In this document: piece after piece, positions 12,996 to 21,782 of the stretch
Numbering within the stretch: position 1 is the stretch's first letter
Layout of the letters: the number at the start of each line of letters is the position of its first letter
NCBI GenBank assembly: GCA_002479215.1
Contig: DLME01000239.1
Span: forward strand, 1 to 24,274
From: Syntrophaceae bacterium UBA7544
Lineage (GTDB): Bacteria; Desulfobacterota; Syntrophia; Syntrophales; Smithellaceae
DNA length: 24,274 nt
Reading direction: 5' to 3'
Translations under genes and position numbers: made by a program
Notes under the pieces: generated by a model
What the model was told of the DNA's origin: nothing
Seen by the model: only the letters and a program-made list of their open reading frames with translations
The model's database searches: none

Positions 12996-14526
12996 TGTGT
13001 TGTTTCCTGGTTAAATGTTCAGGACGCAGTAGATCCCGAACATTTTTTACCGGGTTGAAGACGCCAAGCGGAAGCTCGACAAAAACAGTGTTCCAGTAGG
13101 CCATGCCGCCGTTCCAGAGACCCGGTACTTCCAAAGCTTTCAGTCTCTGTCCCCTCTCATTTTTACTCGTAATTAAATAGGCATCCTTATTGACATAATT
13201 ATCCAGATTAAATTTTTCCCCGCGATAATTTTTTATGCAGCAAACCATATCAACCGGATTAAAATATTTTGCCCTAGACCAAATAGCCGGTTGCTCCGGT
13301 TTGTCTTTATCAACCTGCCCGATTTCCACAATTTGCGGCCTCTGAGTACCGTCATTTTCTTCCACCCAGAAAGGGCTGCCACCGGGCTCTCCTTCATTTT
13401 TTACCACTCCGCAGATGCGCAAAGGACGATTTAAAAAAGAAAATAAAATTTGGTTTTTCCGTTTATTAGATTGTTGCGAAATATCTATCGGAAATATAAT
13501 ATTGAGCGTTCGCGAACAGTAAGCAATTATTTTCCCCATCTGTGCAACGTTAAGCTCTCTTTTTTCCAACTTGTTCAAAATAGCAAATATTTCTTTTTGA
13601 GTTTGCAGAGCCAGCCCGCCCAGCATTTTTTTATATGGAAGAATTTTTTCTAAATGTTTTTCCAGCACAACATTATCAACGTTTTTTACAAATATAAAAT
13701 CGGCATCAATATTGTTTAAGTTTTTAAGCAGCGCACCGTGCCCGCCGGGACGGAATAAGAGCCTGCCTTTATCATCTCTTAGCGGTAAATTATTTTCATC
13801 AACGGCAATCGTATTGGAGGCCGGTGACTGTATGGATAAATTTATCTTATACTTAACATCGAATAGATTCTCATATTTTTTTAGCACGGCTTTTAAATAT
13901 TTTGCCGTATCCGCCTTGTGTTCGGCAGCTGCAGTGAAATGAACAAAGCTCTGGCCGGCGGTGCTGCGAATATATTTACCTGCCTCGTAAAGATGTTCCT
14001 CCAGTGCCGTTCGTGTATCGCCTGAAGAGTACTGATGAAAAGGGATTAATGCCTTGGGCAACTGCCCGAAATTTAAACCATCCGGAAGTAAAATAAATTC
14101 CAATAAATTTTTTATATCCTTTTGATCAAAAATCTTTTTCCCACGCCTATCTTGTTCAATCAAAATAAAAAAGGCTAATTTTCTTAAATTTTGAAGAAAG
14201 AGACGATCAAGTTCAGGGGATCCGAAACTGCCTTTTTCGCAAGCAGAAAACCATTCGGCAAACATACGACTCGCTGCACCGGAAGCCGGCACAAACTTTA
14301 ACAGCTTGTATTTTCCGGCATCATTTTCATAAAGGGCAATCAGTTTTTTCTTTTGCGCCGGAGTAACGGATACGATTCCATCTTTAACTGTACACGGACG
14401 GTTCAAATCAGAAAAAACAGAACCGCGCCGGTAAGTATTCAACTGTTTGTCCACATCGCGCAGGCTCAAGCCCAGGGCTTTGATTTGCCGGATATCATTC
14501 TTCGAAAATAAGTTCATCTTTTTCAT
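12985..14526 (-). CDS. DUF4301 family protein
   Basis: A cytoplasmic protein of about 513 residues matching the DUF4301 family, uncharacterised and seen mostly in Bacteroidetes and deltaproteobacteria. Visible stretches include FVPASGAASRMFAEWFSA, LPKALIPFHQY, TRTALEEHLYEA, FRPGGHGALLKNLN, DADFIFVKNVDNV and NEGEPGGSPFWVEE. The glycine-rich PASGAASRMF and GGHGALL with DxDxIxxKNVDN recall a nucleotidyltransferase-type sugar-nucleotide site, but this is inference. The start is uncertain: ATG codons exist at 14562, 14526 and 14517, none with a clear Shine-Dalgarno. MNLFSKNDIRQI (14517) fits the usual family N-terminus best. The 3' end overlaps the convergent PP-loop gene by 11 bases. Alone on its strand. 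Confidence 0.85.
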   Translation of the reverse strand: MKKMNLFSKNDIRQIKALGLSLRDVDKQLNTYRRGSVFSDLNRPCTVKDGIVSVTPAQKKKLIALYENDAGKYKLLKFVPASGAASRMFAEWFSACEKGSFGSPELDRLFLQNLRKLAFFILIEQDRRGKKIFDQKDIKNLLEFILLPDGLNFGQLPKALIPFHQYSSGDTRTALEEHLYEAGKYIRSTAGQSFVHFTAAAEHKADTAKYLKAVLKKYENLFDVKYKINLSIQSPASNTIAVDENNLPLRDDKGRLLFRPGGHGALLKNLNNIDADFIFVKNVDNVVLEKHLEKILPYKKMLGGLALQTQKEIFAILNKLEKRELNVAQMGKIIAYCSRTLNIIFPIDISQQSNKRKNQILFSFLNRPLRICGVVKNEGEPGGSPFWVEENDGTQRPQIVEIGQVDKDKPEQPAIWSRAKYFNPVDMVCCIKNYRGEKFNLDNYVNKDAYLITSKNERGQRLKALEVPGLWNGGMAYWNTVFVELPLGVFNPVKNVRDLLRPEHLTRKQHTKT

Positions 14527-14851
14527 ACAAGTGTAATATTTAGTTAAATTTTTAAATAACATCAAGTTTTAACATTGGCAAGAACAAATGCTCTCGGCAT
14601 AACTTATGAATTAAGGTATTGATTGTGTCTTGACGCAACAAATCTTTTTAAGTAGTTAATTCGCGATTGTAATGCGTTCATCCCACTGAATCGCGCATTT
14701 TTTGTCAAATACAACGGAATGCAAATTTGAATTTCATTTCATGGATATGGGCATCGTTTTCCTCGGCACACCTGCTCAGCTTTCTTTCATTTGACAAAAC
14801 TCCCTATTCCCTAGTAAAGATACTATCAATAATTTAGGAGAAAGTCGTCTC

Positions 14852-16027
14852 TTGAAGTATTTATATCGATTTTTAATAGTTTTTTTAATCTCGACAACGC
14901 CAAATTACGGAACTTTTGTTGAAGAGATTTACGCCAGCACTCCGCTTTCGTCTGGTCAGACTCTTATTGAATCTGTAAAAATAAACGAACCATTAACTTT
15001 CTGCAATGAACCGGTTCCTTTAAACGAAACTGATATAAAAGAGAGACTGGAAAGAGAATTACTAATATCTTTGGATAACAGCAACGAAGTTATCTTATGG
15101 ATTAAACGCGCCAATAGATATTTACCTCATATTGAAAAAGTTTTGAAGAATAATTCCCTGCCCGATGATTTGAAATACATCGCCATTGTTGAAAGTTCGT
15201 TGAGACCACTCACCAGATCAAATAAAGGAGCTGTAGGATATTGGCAATTTATCGAAAGTACCGGCATGAAATATGGCATGGTAATTAATAATGATATTGA
15301 TGAGCGCCGCAATTTTTTTACCTCTACAGAAGCTGCAGTAAATTATCTCAAAGACCTTTATGCTCTTTTTGGCTCCTGGACTTTGGCCGCGGCAGCTTAT
15401 AATATGGGGGAGGAAGGCCTAAAAACAGAAATGATGGTTCAAAAAGTAAGTAATTACTATCAACTCGATTTATACCAGGAAACACAAAGGTATATTTTTA
15501 GACTTTTAGCGGCAAAGATAATCATATCTAATCCGGAGAAATACGGTTACAGTCTGACCCCGGATGATCTTTATAAACCTATTCAATTTGACCGTGTAGA
15601 AATATCTGCAAACCAGCCTGTACCGTTATATATCATTGCTCAAGCGGCAAAAACTTATTTCAAAGTTATCAAAGACCTTAATCCACATATAAAAAACTAT
15701 TATCTGCCTGCCGGCAAATATGAACTGATGGTTCCCCAGGGAGTAGCCATGGGTTTTTCCGAACGTTACGAAAATCTCTTATCGCAATGGCTGGCGGAGA
15801 GAAATGAATATGTTTACATAGTTCAAAAAGGGGATAATTTATCGACTATTGCCGAACGATTTAACGTCCCGGTAAAAGCAATTATGATCTGGAACGATAT
15901 CACCAATGGCAAAAAAGTATTGCCCGGAAACAAGCTCTTCATCTTTTCCGACAAACTAAAGAAAGAAACTAACGCCAATAAAATTAAAAATGCACCGACA
16001 GAAGATCCCGCTATAAAATTATACTAG
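14852..16027 (+). CDS. mltD: MltD-like membrane-bound lytic murein transglycosylase with LysM
   Basis: Cleaves the MurNAc-GlcNAc bond in peptidoglycan in the periplasm, forming 1,6-anhydro ends. The SLT domain occupies about residues 78-200: LPDDLKYIAIVESSL with the catalytic Glu at 114, KGAVGYWQFIESTG (127-138) and AAAAYNMGEEGL (179-190). A C-terminal LysM (321-365, YIVQKGDNLSTIA to LPGNKLFIF) anchors it to the wall. The N-terminus is hydrophobic and signal-like. It initiates at TTG 14852: TAGGAG at 14835-14840 is correctly spaced from it and no ATG gives the signal sequence. Only one full LysM is present, whereas E. coli MltD has two. A TTGACA lies at 14791-14796 without a good -10. It ends exactly where the convergent carboxypeptidase pseudogene ends. 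Confidence 0.92.
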   Translation: MKYLYRFLIVFLISTTPNYGTFVEEIYASTPLSSGQTLIESVKINEPLTFCNEPVPLNETDIKERLERELLISLDNSNEVILWIKRANRYLPHIEKVLKNNSLPDDLKYIAIVESSLRPLTRSNKGAVGYWQFIESTGMKYGMVINNDIDERRNFFTSTEAAVNYLKDLYALFGSWTLAAAAYNMGEEGLKTEMMVQKVSNYYQLDLYQETQRYIFRLLAAKIIISNPEKYGYSLTPDDLYKPIQFDRVEISANQPVPLYIIAQAAKTYFKVIKDLNPHIKNYYLPAGKYELMVPQGVAMGFSERYENLLSQWLAERNEYVYIVQKGDNLSTIAERFNVPVKAIMIWNDITNGKKVLPGNKLFIFSDKLKKETNANKIKNAPTEDPAIKLY

Positions 16028-16842
16028 TTAAGCCCCCACCATCCGAAAACCAAAATCTAAAAGCTTTTTTGTTTGGCTGGTGCGTATTTTTGGATTTTTC
16101 GCTCCCAAAACGACGGACATCAAACGCTTATCGCCTCTTTTTGCCGTAGCCACCAAATGATAACCGGCAGCGCGGACATAGCCCGTTTTTAAACCGTCAA
16201 CATCACCGTTTTCTTGCAGTAATGTATTCGTGTTGTGGTAAGTAACGGAATTATAAGTAAAATACTGGGTGGAGTGAATATTCATAGAATCGGGGAAACG
16301 CTGAAGGTAATCTCGCGATAAAATGAATATATCGCGCGCTGTTGAAAATTGATGCTTATCAGATAAACCATGCGGATTGACAAAATGGCTTTATTTTATG
16401 CCCACTTCTTTAGCTTTGGCATTCATCCTCGCGACAAACTTATCCACACTTCCAGCTAAATGTTCCGCAATCGCAACAGCAGCATCATTAGCGGAAAGGA
16501 TAGCCATAATTTTAATGAGATCTTCGAGACAACCCTCATGCAACATTTTTGAACTAGAATTAGTATTTACGGCCTTCGCACTTATTTTGACCATATCGTT
16601 AAGATTAACCTTACCTGCACGGATGTCTTCGTTGACCAAATAAAGCACTAATATCTTAGCCAGAGAAGCCGGCTAAATGAGCTTATCTGCATTCTGCTTA
16701 TAAATAATCTTACCGCTATCTATATCCACAAGCAGGGCAGCCTTTAGATTTAAACGTCCATTTGGGTTTTCCCAGGCGGAGGCAAAAACAGGCAAGAAGA
16801 TAAAAACTAAGAAAAAAATCCTACTCTTTTCCAATGAACCAT
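16028..16842 (-). pseudogene. D-alanyl-D-alanine carboxypeptidase (DacA/DacF type), disrupted
   Basis: Low-molecular-weight penicillin-binding protein that trims the terminal D-Ala of stem peptides. All three active-site motifs survive: PASLAK (SxxK), LSAND (SxN) and GLKTG (KTG), followed by the usual RAAGYHLVATAKR and TKKLLDFGF. Three lesions break it: (1) a -1 frameshift in a seven-base T run (plus 16812-16818), where one more T would join the ATG at 16842 (with its GAGGGAAG ribosome site) to a perfect signal peptide ending VFASA; (2) TAG at 16673-16675 directly before PASLAK; (3) TAA at 16391-16393 just before SHFVNPHGL. Lesions 2 and 3 are in frame with intact flanking sequence, so they are point nonsense changes. 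Intact length would be about 270 residues, with no C-terminal PBP5 domain. An assembly error could explain the homopolymer but hardly both stops. Confidence 0.88.
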
Positions 16843-17086
16843 TTATGCTTCCCTCATTATCTTTGCATAATTTTAACAGTTCAGCATAACAAAATCAATA
16901 ATAAATCTATAATAAATATATGGTTTTTTTCTTTGACAATAAATACGATTCAGCATCAATTGGAACAACAATAACCGTGCTTTAAGATCAGAATTTTGTA
17001 TCATCTTTTTACAGTTGTTTTTATGTAGAATTTATTATAGGGAATTCTTTATCTTTCATGAAAATTATTTTTTAAGGATGTCTTTC

Positions 17087-17674
17087 ATGATCAAGAAAAC
17101 AAGAAATCATAACAAGATATTTTTGTTCATTTTAATTTTAATTTGCATAATTATTACAATCTCCTGCGGAAAATCAAAAACAGTTAAGCTCGATGAAGAA
17201 GCTGCCTGGAAAAAAGATGCTCCGCTGGAAAAAGTATATAAAAAAATAATTATTCAGAGATTCGAAATTGATCCGGATTTGGAAAAAGATTTGCCGGATG
17301 CGGCTGTTACCTGCGAAAGCACGGCAATGAATGAACTTTTAAAAAAAGATGTCACCTCGAAAATTGAAAAGTCCCGTCTAAGCACGTCACGTGAGGCGGG
17401 AGCTCTTATTGTAAAAACACGTATTACTATCTTAAAGCTTGCCAGCAGTTCTGCCCGCGGTTTAGGCGGAGCATATGTGGGCAACTCGGAAATGGCTGCT
17501 GCCATAAAATTAATCGACGCGGAAACAGGAAGAACTCTGCGCAAAAAGAACCTTTCTACAGCTAATAACACTTACGCGTCGTCATCGACTACTGTCAGCC
17601 CTGATCGTACCATGCCTTCCGATTTGGGCAAGATGATCGCTGAATACATTGCCGAAGCCGTCCGCGGCAATTAA
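17087..17674 (+). CDS. DUF4410-like lipoprotein
   Basis: A 195-residue lipoprotein. The ATG at 17087 is preferred over upstream in-frame starts because AAGGA lies 8 bases before it and it produces a proper signal: MIKKTRNHNK, a hydrophobic run IFLFILILICIIIT and the lipobox ISC with Cys at 27. The mature domain (KKIIIQRFEIDPDLEKDLP, ALIVKTRITILKL, GGAYVGNSEMAAAIKLIDAE TGRTL) follows the DUF4410 pattern, a family of small envelope lipoproteins related in fold to TolB N-terminal-like domains. Function unknown. The long hydrophobic extension upstream is AT-rich leader rather than protein. It precedes the amidohydrolase gene by 54 bases. Confidence 0.75.
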   Translation: MIKKTRNHNKIFLFILILICIIITISCGKSKTVKLDEEAAWKKDAPLEKVYKKIIIQRFEIDPDLEKDLPDAAVTCESTAMNELLKKDVTSKIEKSRLSTSREAGALIVKTRITILKLASSSARGLGGAYVGNSEMAAAIKLIDAETGRTLRKKNLSTANNTYASSSTTVSPDRTMPSDLGKMIAEYIAEAVRGN

Positions 17675-17728
17675 AAAAATATATAAGCATTATATTATAC
17701 GTCCCGTAATCCACCATGGTGAGATGAA

Positions 17729-18961
17729 ATGACCAACAATTTAAGAGAATTAATTGATGGCATTAAATTGATTGATCAACATGCGAATCCCGGATTTGCC
17801 GGGTATTTCGAGGATTTTCCACCGGAAAACAGAATTATTCTTGCTACTGATTCTTACCGCACCCCTGAAAACTCCGGGGCCGATTTTCCTTATTTGCGGG
17901 AAGCTCACTATGAAGCATATGAGAAACTTTACGGATTCAGCCGTGAAGACATTAACAATCCCGCCAAACAAGACGCTCTGGTCATAGAGTACGACCGCCA
18001 ACGCAATAACCTGAAGTATTTTATCGATAAAGTAATGGATGCCGCCAACGTGGAACTCCTCATCGTTGAATCATTTCTTAACTATGACTTAATGAATAAG
18101 CCACAAATTAAATTTATTCCCGCAATCGACCCGCTTCTATTTCCTTTTGATAATACATACTTGACCAATAGAAGCCCCTTGACCACTTCCTGTTTAGCTG
18201 CTTTTGACCATATGCTAAATAGAATCAAGGTTAAAAACAATTATTCATCTAAAAATTTTACGGAATATTTCGAATTTGTAGATAGGGTTCTTGATAATTA
18301 CGCTAAGAAAGGCGCAGTGGGTTTCAGTTTTTTTACCGCTTTTGTGCGCAACACCTATTGCGAAAAAGTGCTGCCATCCGAATGTTTAAGGCTTTTTGAA
18401 CGCGCCAAGAAAGGTGAATCTACCGCTTATAAAAGACTGCAAGATTTTCTTATTTGGCACATAATGCGCAAAAGTGTAGAATACAATTTACCTGTACAGT
18501 GGCATCTCGCTTTGTCCGACCCCCATATCAGTTGTTTTGATTGTCTGAATCTTTCCGAAATGATTTGCGATCCTATCGTCGGTAAAGCAAAAATTGTTAT
18601 TCTCAATGGAGGCTATCCGCGCTTTGACAACACAGAATTGCTGGCTTTAGCCGGTGGGATCATGCCTAATGACGTGTATATTGATATTTCCGGGTGCATT
18701 ATGTTTATGAATCACCCGCGTATTCTTGCCGGCACTTTAAGGAAATGGCTGGAAAAACCGATTCTTTGGAATAAGATTATGTACGGTTCCGGTTCTCTTC
18801 GCGGGGAGCGGGATATATATGTAAGCTCCAAAGTCGGACGTGATGCAGTTTACTTTGCGCTCACGAGCATGATTGACGATGACATTATTGATGAAAATAC
18901 CGCCATGGTTATTGCGCGTAAAATTTTAAAGGAAAACGCAAAAAAAGTTTATAACCTTTAA
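17729..18961 (+). CDS. Amidohydrolase-superfamily protein lacking several metal ligands
   Basis: A 410-residue cytoplasmic TIM-barrel protein resembling amidohydrolase family 2 and FluG-like proteins. The order of strand-end motifs fits: LIDQHAN (residues 14-20), KKGAVGFSFFTAF (193-205), VQWHLALSD (256-264), KIVILNGGYP (288-297) and IMYGSGSLRG (350-359). At canonical metal or catalytic positions this protein differs: HxH is H18-A-N20, the strand-4 Lys position has Ser (GFSFF), the strand-6 His is N293, and the strand-8 Asp is G355. Only H18 and H259 remain, so hydrolysis by the usual mechanism is doubtful; a binding or structural role is possible. GGTGAGA precedes the ATG at a weak ribosome site. 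Possibly cotranscribed with the DUF4410 lipoprotein. Fold call fairly confident, loss of activity inferred from motif comparison from memory. Confidence 0.75.
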   Translation: MTNNLRELIDGIKLIDQHANPGFAGYFEDFPPENRIILATDSYRTPENSGADFPYLREAHYEAYEKLYGFSREDINNPAKQDALVIEYDRQRNNLKYFIDKVMDAANVELLIVESFLNYDLMNKPQIKFIPAIDPLLFPFDNTYLTNRSPLTTSCLAAFDHMLNRIKVKNNYSSKNFTEYFEFVDRVLDNYAKKGAVGFSFFTAFVRNTYCEKVLPSECLRLFERAKKGESTAYKRLQDFLIWHIMRKSVEYNLPVQWHLALSDPHISCFDCLNLSEMICDPIVGKAKIVILNGGYPRFDNTELLALAGGIMPNDVYIDISGCIMFMNHPRILAGTLRKWLEKPILWNKIMYGSGSLRGERDIYVSSKVGRDAVYFALTSMIDDDIIDENTAMVIARKILKENAKKVYNL

Positions 18962-19046
18962 GCAGAAGCTTCCTCGGTTCAATAACATTTTTCGCCTGTA
19001 ACAGTCGCAAAATTTGCTATTTTGGATTTTCCCATTGATATAAACC

Positions 19047-19073
19047 TTGACAAATATTTTTTTCTGCTTTAAT
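19047..19073 (+). promoter_or_regulatory. Promoter for the Rrf2-nadA transcript
   Basis: TTGACA (19047-19052) followed by TTTAAT (19068-19073, 5 of 6) with a short 15-base spacer. The palindrome at 19074-19092 begins immediately after the -10. Confidence 0.4.
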
Positions 19074-19092
19074 TACTATCAAATAAATAGTA
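19074..19092. promoter_or_regulatory. Candidate Rrf2 operator palindrome
   Basis: TACTAT (19074-19079) and ATAGTA (19087-19092) form perfect 6-bp arms around 7 bases. It overlaps the expected transcription start of the Rrf2 gene, where a bound regulator would block initiation. Autoregulation by the encoded Rrf2 protein is the simplest reading. Confidence 0.4.
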
Positions 19093-19188
19093 TTTAAGGC
19101 CTTATGCTTTAGAAATCATCTCGAAAGCGGCAGAAAAATGTGCACTTTTTTCAATAAACTCAATTTATTATTGTTTTAGGTTATTTTA

Positions 19189-19638
19189 ATGAAGCTTTCC
19201 ACCAGGTCCAGATATGGCACACGACTAATGACGACATTGGCCTGCGGTAATGGAGTTAAACCTGTTTTATTAAAAGATATAGCCGCAAGCGAAGAGATAT
19301 CAGAAAAATATTTGAGTTTAATTGTGATACCATTGCGAGCGGCCGGATTGATAAAATCACTGCGCGGAGCCCGCGGCGGATACAATTTAGCCAAAGATCC
19401 CAATGATATTTCTTTGCGCAGCATTATCGAAGCACTCGAAGGAGAAATCTGTTTAGTGCATTGTATCAAACAACCTTCAAATTGCAACCGTTCCGCGATT
19501 TGCCCGACACGCGACATCTGGAATATTTTGGGTAATAAAATCAGCGAAACTTTAAACAGCATTACCCTGGCCCAATTGGTGCAAATAAAGAAGGAAAAAT
19601 TAGCCCAAGCCAAACATATCCATAAAACCGGGAGTTGA
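19189..19638 (+). CDS. Rrf2-family transcriptional regulator with Fe-S type cysteines
   Basis: A 149-residue winged-helix repressor of the Rrf2/IscR family. Residues 1-75 are the DNA-binding domain: MKLSTRSRYGTRLM, then LLKDIAASEEISEKYLSLIV and the wing LIKSLRGARGGYNLAKDP. The dimerisation helix carries Cys 88, 92, 99 and 105; C92-x6-C99-x5-C105 is close to the C-x5-C-x5-C of IscR that binds a 2Fe-2S cluster. It is therefore likely to sense iron-sulfur status, oxygen or nitrosative stress. It starts 9 bases upstream of nadA, itself an Fe-S enzyme, so cotranscription and regulation of NAD synthesis by cluster status is plausible (inference). Start at ATG 19189 agrees with the family N-terminus although the ribosome site is weak. 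Confidence 0.9.
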   Translation: MKLSTRSRYGTRLMTTLACGNGVKPVLLKDIAASEEISEKYLSLIVIPLRAAGLIKSLRGARGGYNLAKDPNDISLRSIIEALEGEICLVHCIKQPSNCNRSAICPTRDIWNILGNKISETLNSITLAQLVQIKKEKLAQAKHIHKTGS

Positions 19639-19647
19639 GACTTTTGC

Positions 19648-20553
19648 ATGGAAATAACCGATAAAATAAAAAAACTGAAACAAGAAAGAAACGCCGTCAT
19701 TCTTGCGCACAATTACCAACGGCCTGAAATTCAGGACATTGCCGATTTTGTCGGCGATTCTTTGGGCTTAAGCATTGAGGCATCCCGCACCAACGCTGAT
19801 ATAATAGTTTTTTGCGGAGTCCACTTCATGGCGGAAACGGCAAAGATATTATCCCCGCAGAAAAAAGTTTTGCTTCCGGATATCAATGCCGGATGTCCAA
19901 TGGCCGATATGATTGATGCCGAAGGCTTAAAATCTCTTCAGGAAAAACATCCCACTGCCGTAACCCTTTGCTATGTAAACACTTCGGCTGCAGTAAAAGC
20001 CCAGTGCGATTATTGCTGCACTTCATCCAACGCCCTAAAAATGGTGCAGCATATTTTACTCACCCATGACGAGATCATTTTTGTCCCCGACAAATATCTG
20101 GCGCAATACGTTTCTGCGCAGGTGGGACACAATTTCATCATGTGGAACGGTTATTGCCCGACACATGTCAAAATTTTGCCGGAAAATATTGTGCAGGCTA
20201 AAAAAAGACATCCGCAGGCGAAGGTTCTTGTGCACCCGGAATGTAAACCGGATTTAACTAAGCTTGCCGACCTTGTAGCTTCTACGGAAAAGATGTGCGG
20301 TTACGCACAAAATACTTCGGAAACAGATTTTATCGTCGCTACGGAAAACGGCATAATTCACAGGTTGAAAAAAGAAAATCCGGCAAAAAATTTCTACCCG
20401 GCAGCGGACGCAGCCGTTTGTCCTAATATGAAACGCATTACCGTGGAAAAGGTACTCTGGTCGCTTCAGGATTTATCTTTCGAAATTACAGTGCCTCCGG
20501 ATATTATGGATAAAGCAAGGTTCTCCATAGAAAGAATGCTGCAAATAACATAA
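19648..20553 (+). CDS. nadA: Quinolinate synthase
   Basis: Condenses iminoaspartate with dihydroxyacetone phosphate to quinolinate in de novo NAD synthesis; cytoplasmic 4Fe-4S enzyme. The 301 residues match the short bacterial and archaeal form. The three cluster cysteines are in the expected contexts: INAGCPMAD (C83), NGYCPTH (C170) and AAVCPNMK (C258). Substrate motifs are ILAHNYQRPEIQDIADFVGDS, CGVHFMAETAKIL, YVNTSAAVKA, VPDKYLAQYV, HPECKPDL and AQNTSETDF. Extra Cys residues (DYCCTSSNA, EKMCGYA) lie outside the cluster set. Neither nadB nor nadC is adjacent, but the Rrf2 regulator directly upstream suggests cluster-dependent control. Assignment very secure. Confidence 0.97.
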   Translation: MEITDKIKKLKQERNAVILAHNYQRPEIQDIADFVGDSLGLSIEASRTNADIIVFCGVHFMAETAKILSPQKKVLLPDINAGCPMADMIDAEGLKSLQEKHPTAVTLCYVNTSAAVKAQCDYCCTSSNALKMVQHILLTHDEIIFVPDKYLAQYVSAQVGHNFIMWNGYCPTHVKILPENIVQAKKRHPQAKVLVHPECKPDLTKLADLVASTEKMCGYAQNTSETDFIVATENGIIHRLKKENPAKNFYPAADAAVCPNMKRITVEKVLWSLQDLSFEITVPPDIMDKARFSIERMLQIT

Positions 20554-20613
20554 GCTAAACAATATATTTTTTATCAAATACGGAATGGTTTAATTAGACG
20601 TGGATAATAATTT

Positions 20614-21735
20614 ATGAAAAAAGATTCCATAGGTATCGTTACACCACATGTTTTTTCTTTTGCCGAACCGCCGGCTACTTTGAAATTGGAATCCGGACGG
20701 AGTTTAGGACCGATTACACTGACTTATGAAACCTACGGCCGGTTAAACGAGAAAAAATCAAATGCCATATTAGTCTGTCACGCGCTCTCTGGAGACGCGC
20801 ATGCCGCCGGGATTCACAAAGATGATAAAACTCCCGGCTGGTGGGATGATTTGATCGGCCAGGGCAAAGCACTGGATACAAATCTTTACTTTGTGATTTG
20901 TTCCAATGTGATCGGCGGTTGCAAAGGCAGTACCGGGCCTTCTTCCATCAATCCGGATACGGGTAAACCTTACGCTCTGGATTTTCCGCTGATCACAATT
21001 GCCGACATGGTGGAAGCCCAGCGGCATTTAATTGATTTTTTCGGCATCGAAAAACTTCTCTGCGCAATCGGCGGATCTTTGGGGGGCATGCAGGCGCTGC
21101 ACTGGGCTTCGGCATACCCGGAAAGAATTATCGCGTCCATTCCGATTGCAACGGCCCTAAAACATTCACCGCAGCAGATTGCATTTAACGAAGTTATTCG
21201 TCAGTCAATCATGGCGGATCCAGCCTGGCGCAATGGGTATTATTATGAACATGGCCAGCCGGAAAATGGACTGGCTGTGGCGCGGATGATCGGACATATC
21301 ACATTCATGAGTGATCAGTCCATGGAAGAAAAATTTTCCCGTAAACTCAAAAACGATAATCTCAGTTTCCAGTTTATCGACGACTTTGAAGTGGAGGGCT
21401 ATCTGCGCTATCGCGGTTACAACTTTGTCAAACGCTTCGATGCCAATTCCTATCTATATATAACCAAGGCAATGGACTACTTTGATCTATCAGGTGATCA
21501 TTTTATGCCGGAAACAAAAAAAACGATCGTAAGATTTTTGGTGATTTCTTTCAAATCCGACTGGCTCTATCCCACATATCAGTCGCAGGATATCGTCCGT
21601 CTTTTGAAAAGAAAACATGCATACACCACCTATTTCGATCTTACCTCCACTTACGGCCATGATGCTTTTTTAATTGAAATCGAAGACGAAACAAGATTAA
21701 TCAAGAATTTCCTAGCAAACATCAGCCCGGATTGA
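20614..21735 (+). CDS. metX: Homoserine O-acetyltransferase
   Basis: Alpha/beta-hydrolase-fold enzyme of the MetX family that acylates homoserine, activating it for sulfhydrylation to homocysteine. The 373 residues include the oxyanion HALSGDAHAAG segment, NVIGGCKGSTGPSSINP, the nucleophile elbow GGSLGGMQ (Ser155), FKSDWLYP (Asp316) and TYGHDAF (His349), completing the catalytic triad. Motifs are those of acetyltransferases, although some MetX proteins use succinyl-CoA and that cannot be settled here. metW follows after 47 bases, the standard deltaproteobacterial and proteobacterial pair. No SAM riboswitch-like structure fits in the 60-base gap from nadA. Confidence 0.96.
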   Translation: MKKDSIGIVTPHVFSFAEPPATLKLESGRSLGPITLTYETYGRLNEKKSNAILVCHALSGDAHAAGIHKDDKTPGWWDDLIGQGKALDTNLYFVICSNVIGGCKGSTGPSSINPDTGKPYALDFPLITIADMVEAQRHLIDFFGIEKLLCAIGGSLGGMQALHWASAYPERIIASIPIATALKHSPQQIAFNEVIRQSIMADPAWRNGYYYEHGQPENGLAVARMIGHITFMSDQSMEEKFSRKLKNDNLSFQFIDDFEVEGYLRYRGYNFVKRFDANSYLYITKAMDYFDLSGDHFMPETKKTIVRFLVISFKSDWLYPTYQSQDIVRLLKRKHAYTTYFDLTSTYGHDAFLIEIEDETRLIKNFLANISPD

Positions 21736-21782
21736 AGCGGGAGAAGAAAAGCTTTTAAATACTGAAAGAATAATAAATCAAT

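Noticed and set aside
16391..16675. Recoding of UAA/UAG as an amino acid in this organism
   Set aside because: Ordinary genes here end in TAA or TAG (rubrerythrin, the flavoredoxin-like gene, mltD, nadA), and the carboxypeptidase also has a frameshift, so decay explains the stops.
16812..16818. Phase variation through the T7 run in the carboxypeptidase signal peptide
   Set aside because: Regaining the T would still leave two nonsense codons, so switching could not restore a protein.
17015..17086. Longer N-terminus for the DUF4410-like lipoprotein
   Set aside because: It would bury the signal peptide and lipobox behind 24 extra residues; the AAGGA site and signal structure support ATG 17087.
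20554..20613. SAM riboswitch ahead of metX
   Set aside because: The gap is 60 bases and shows no matching stem order or conserved core.
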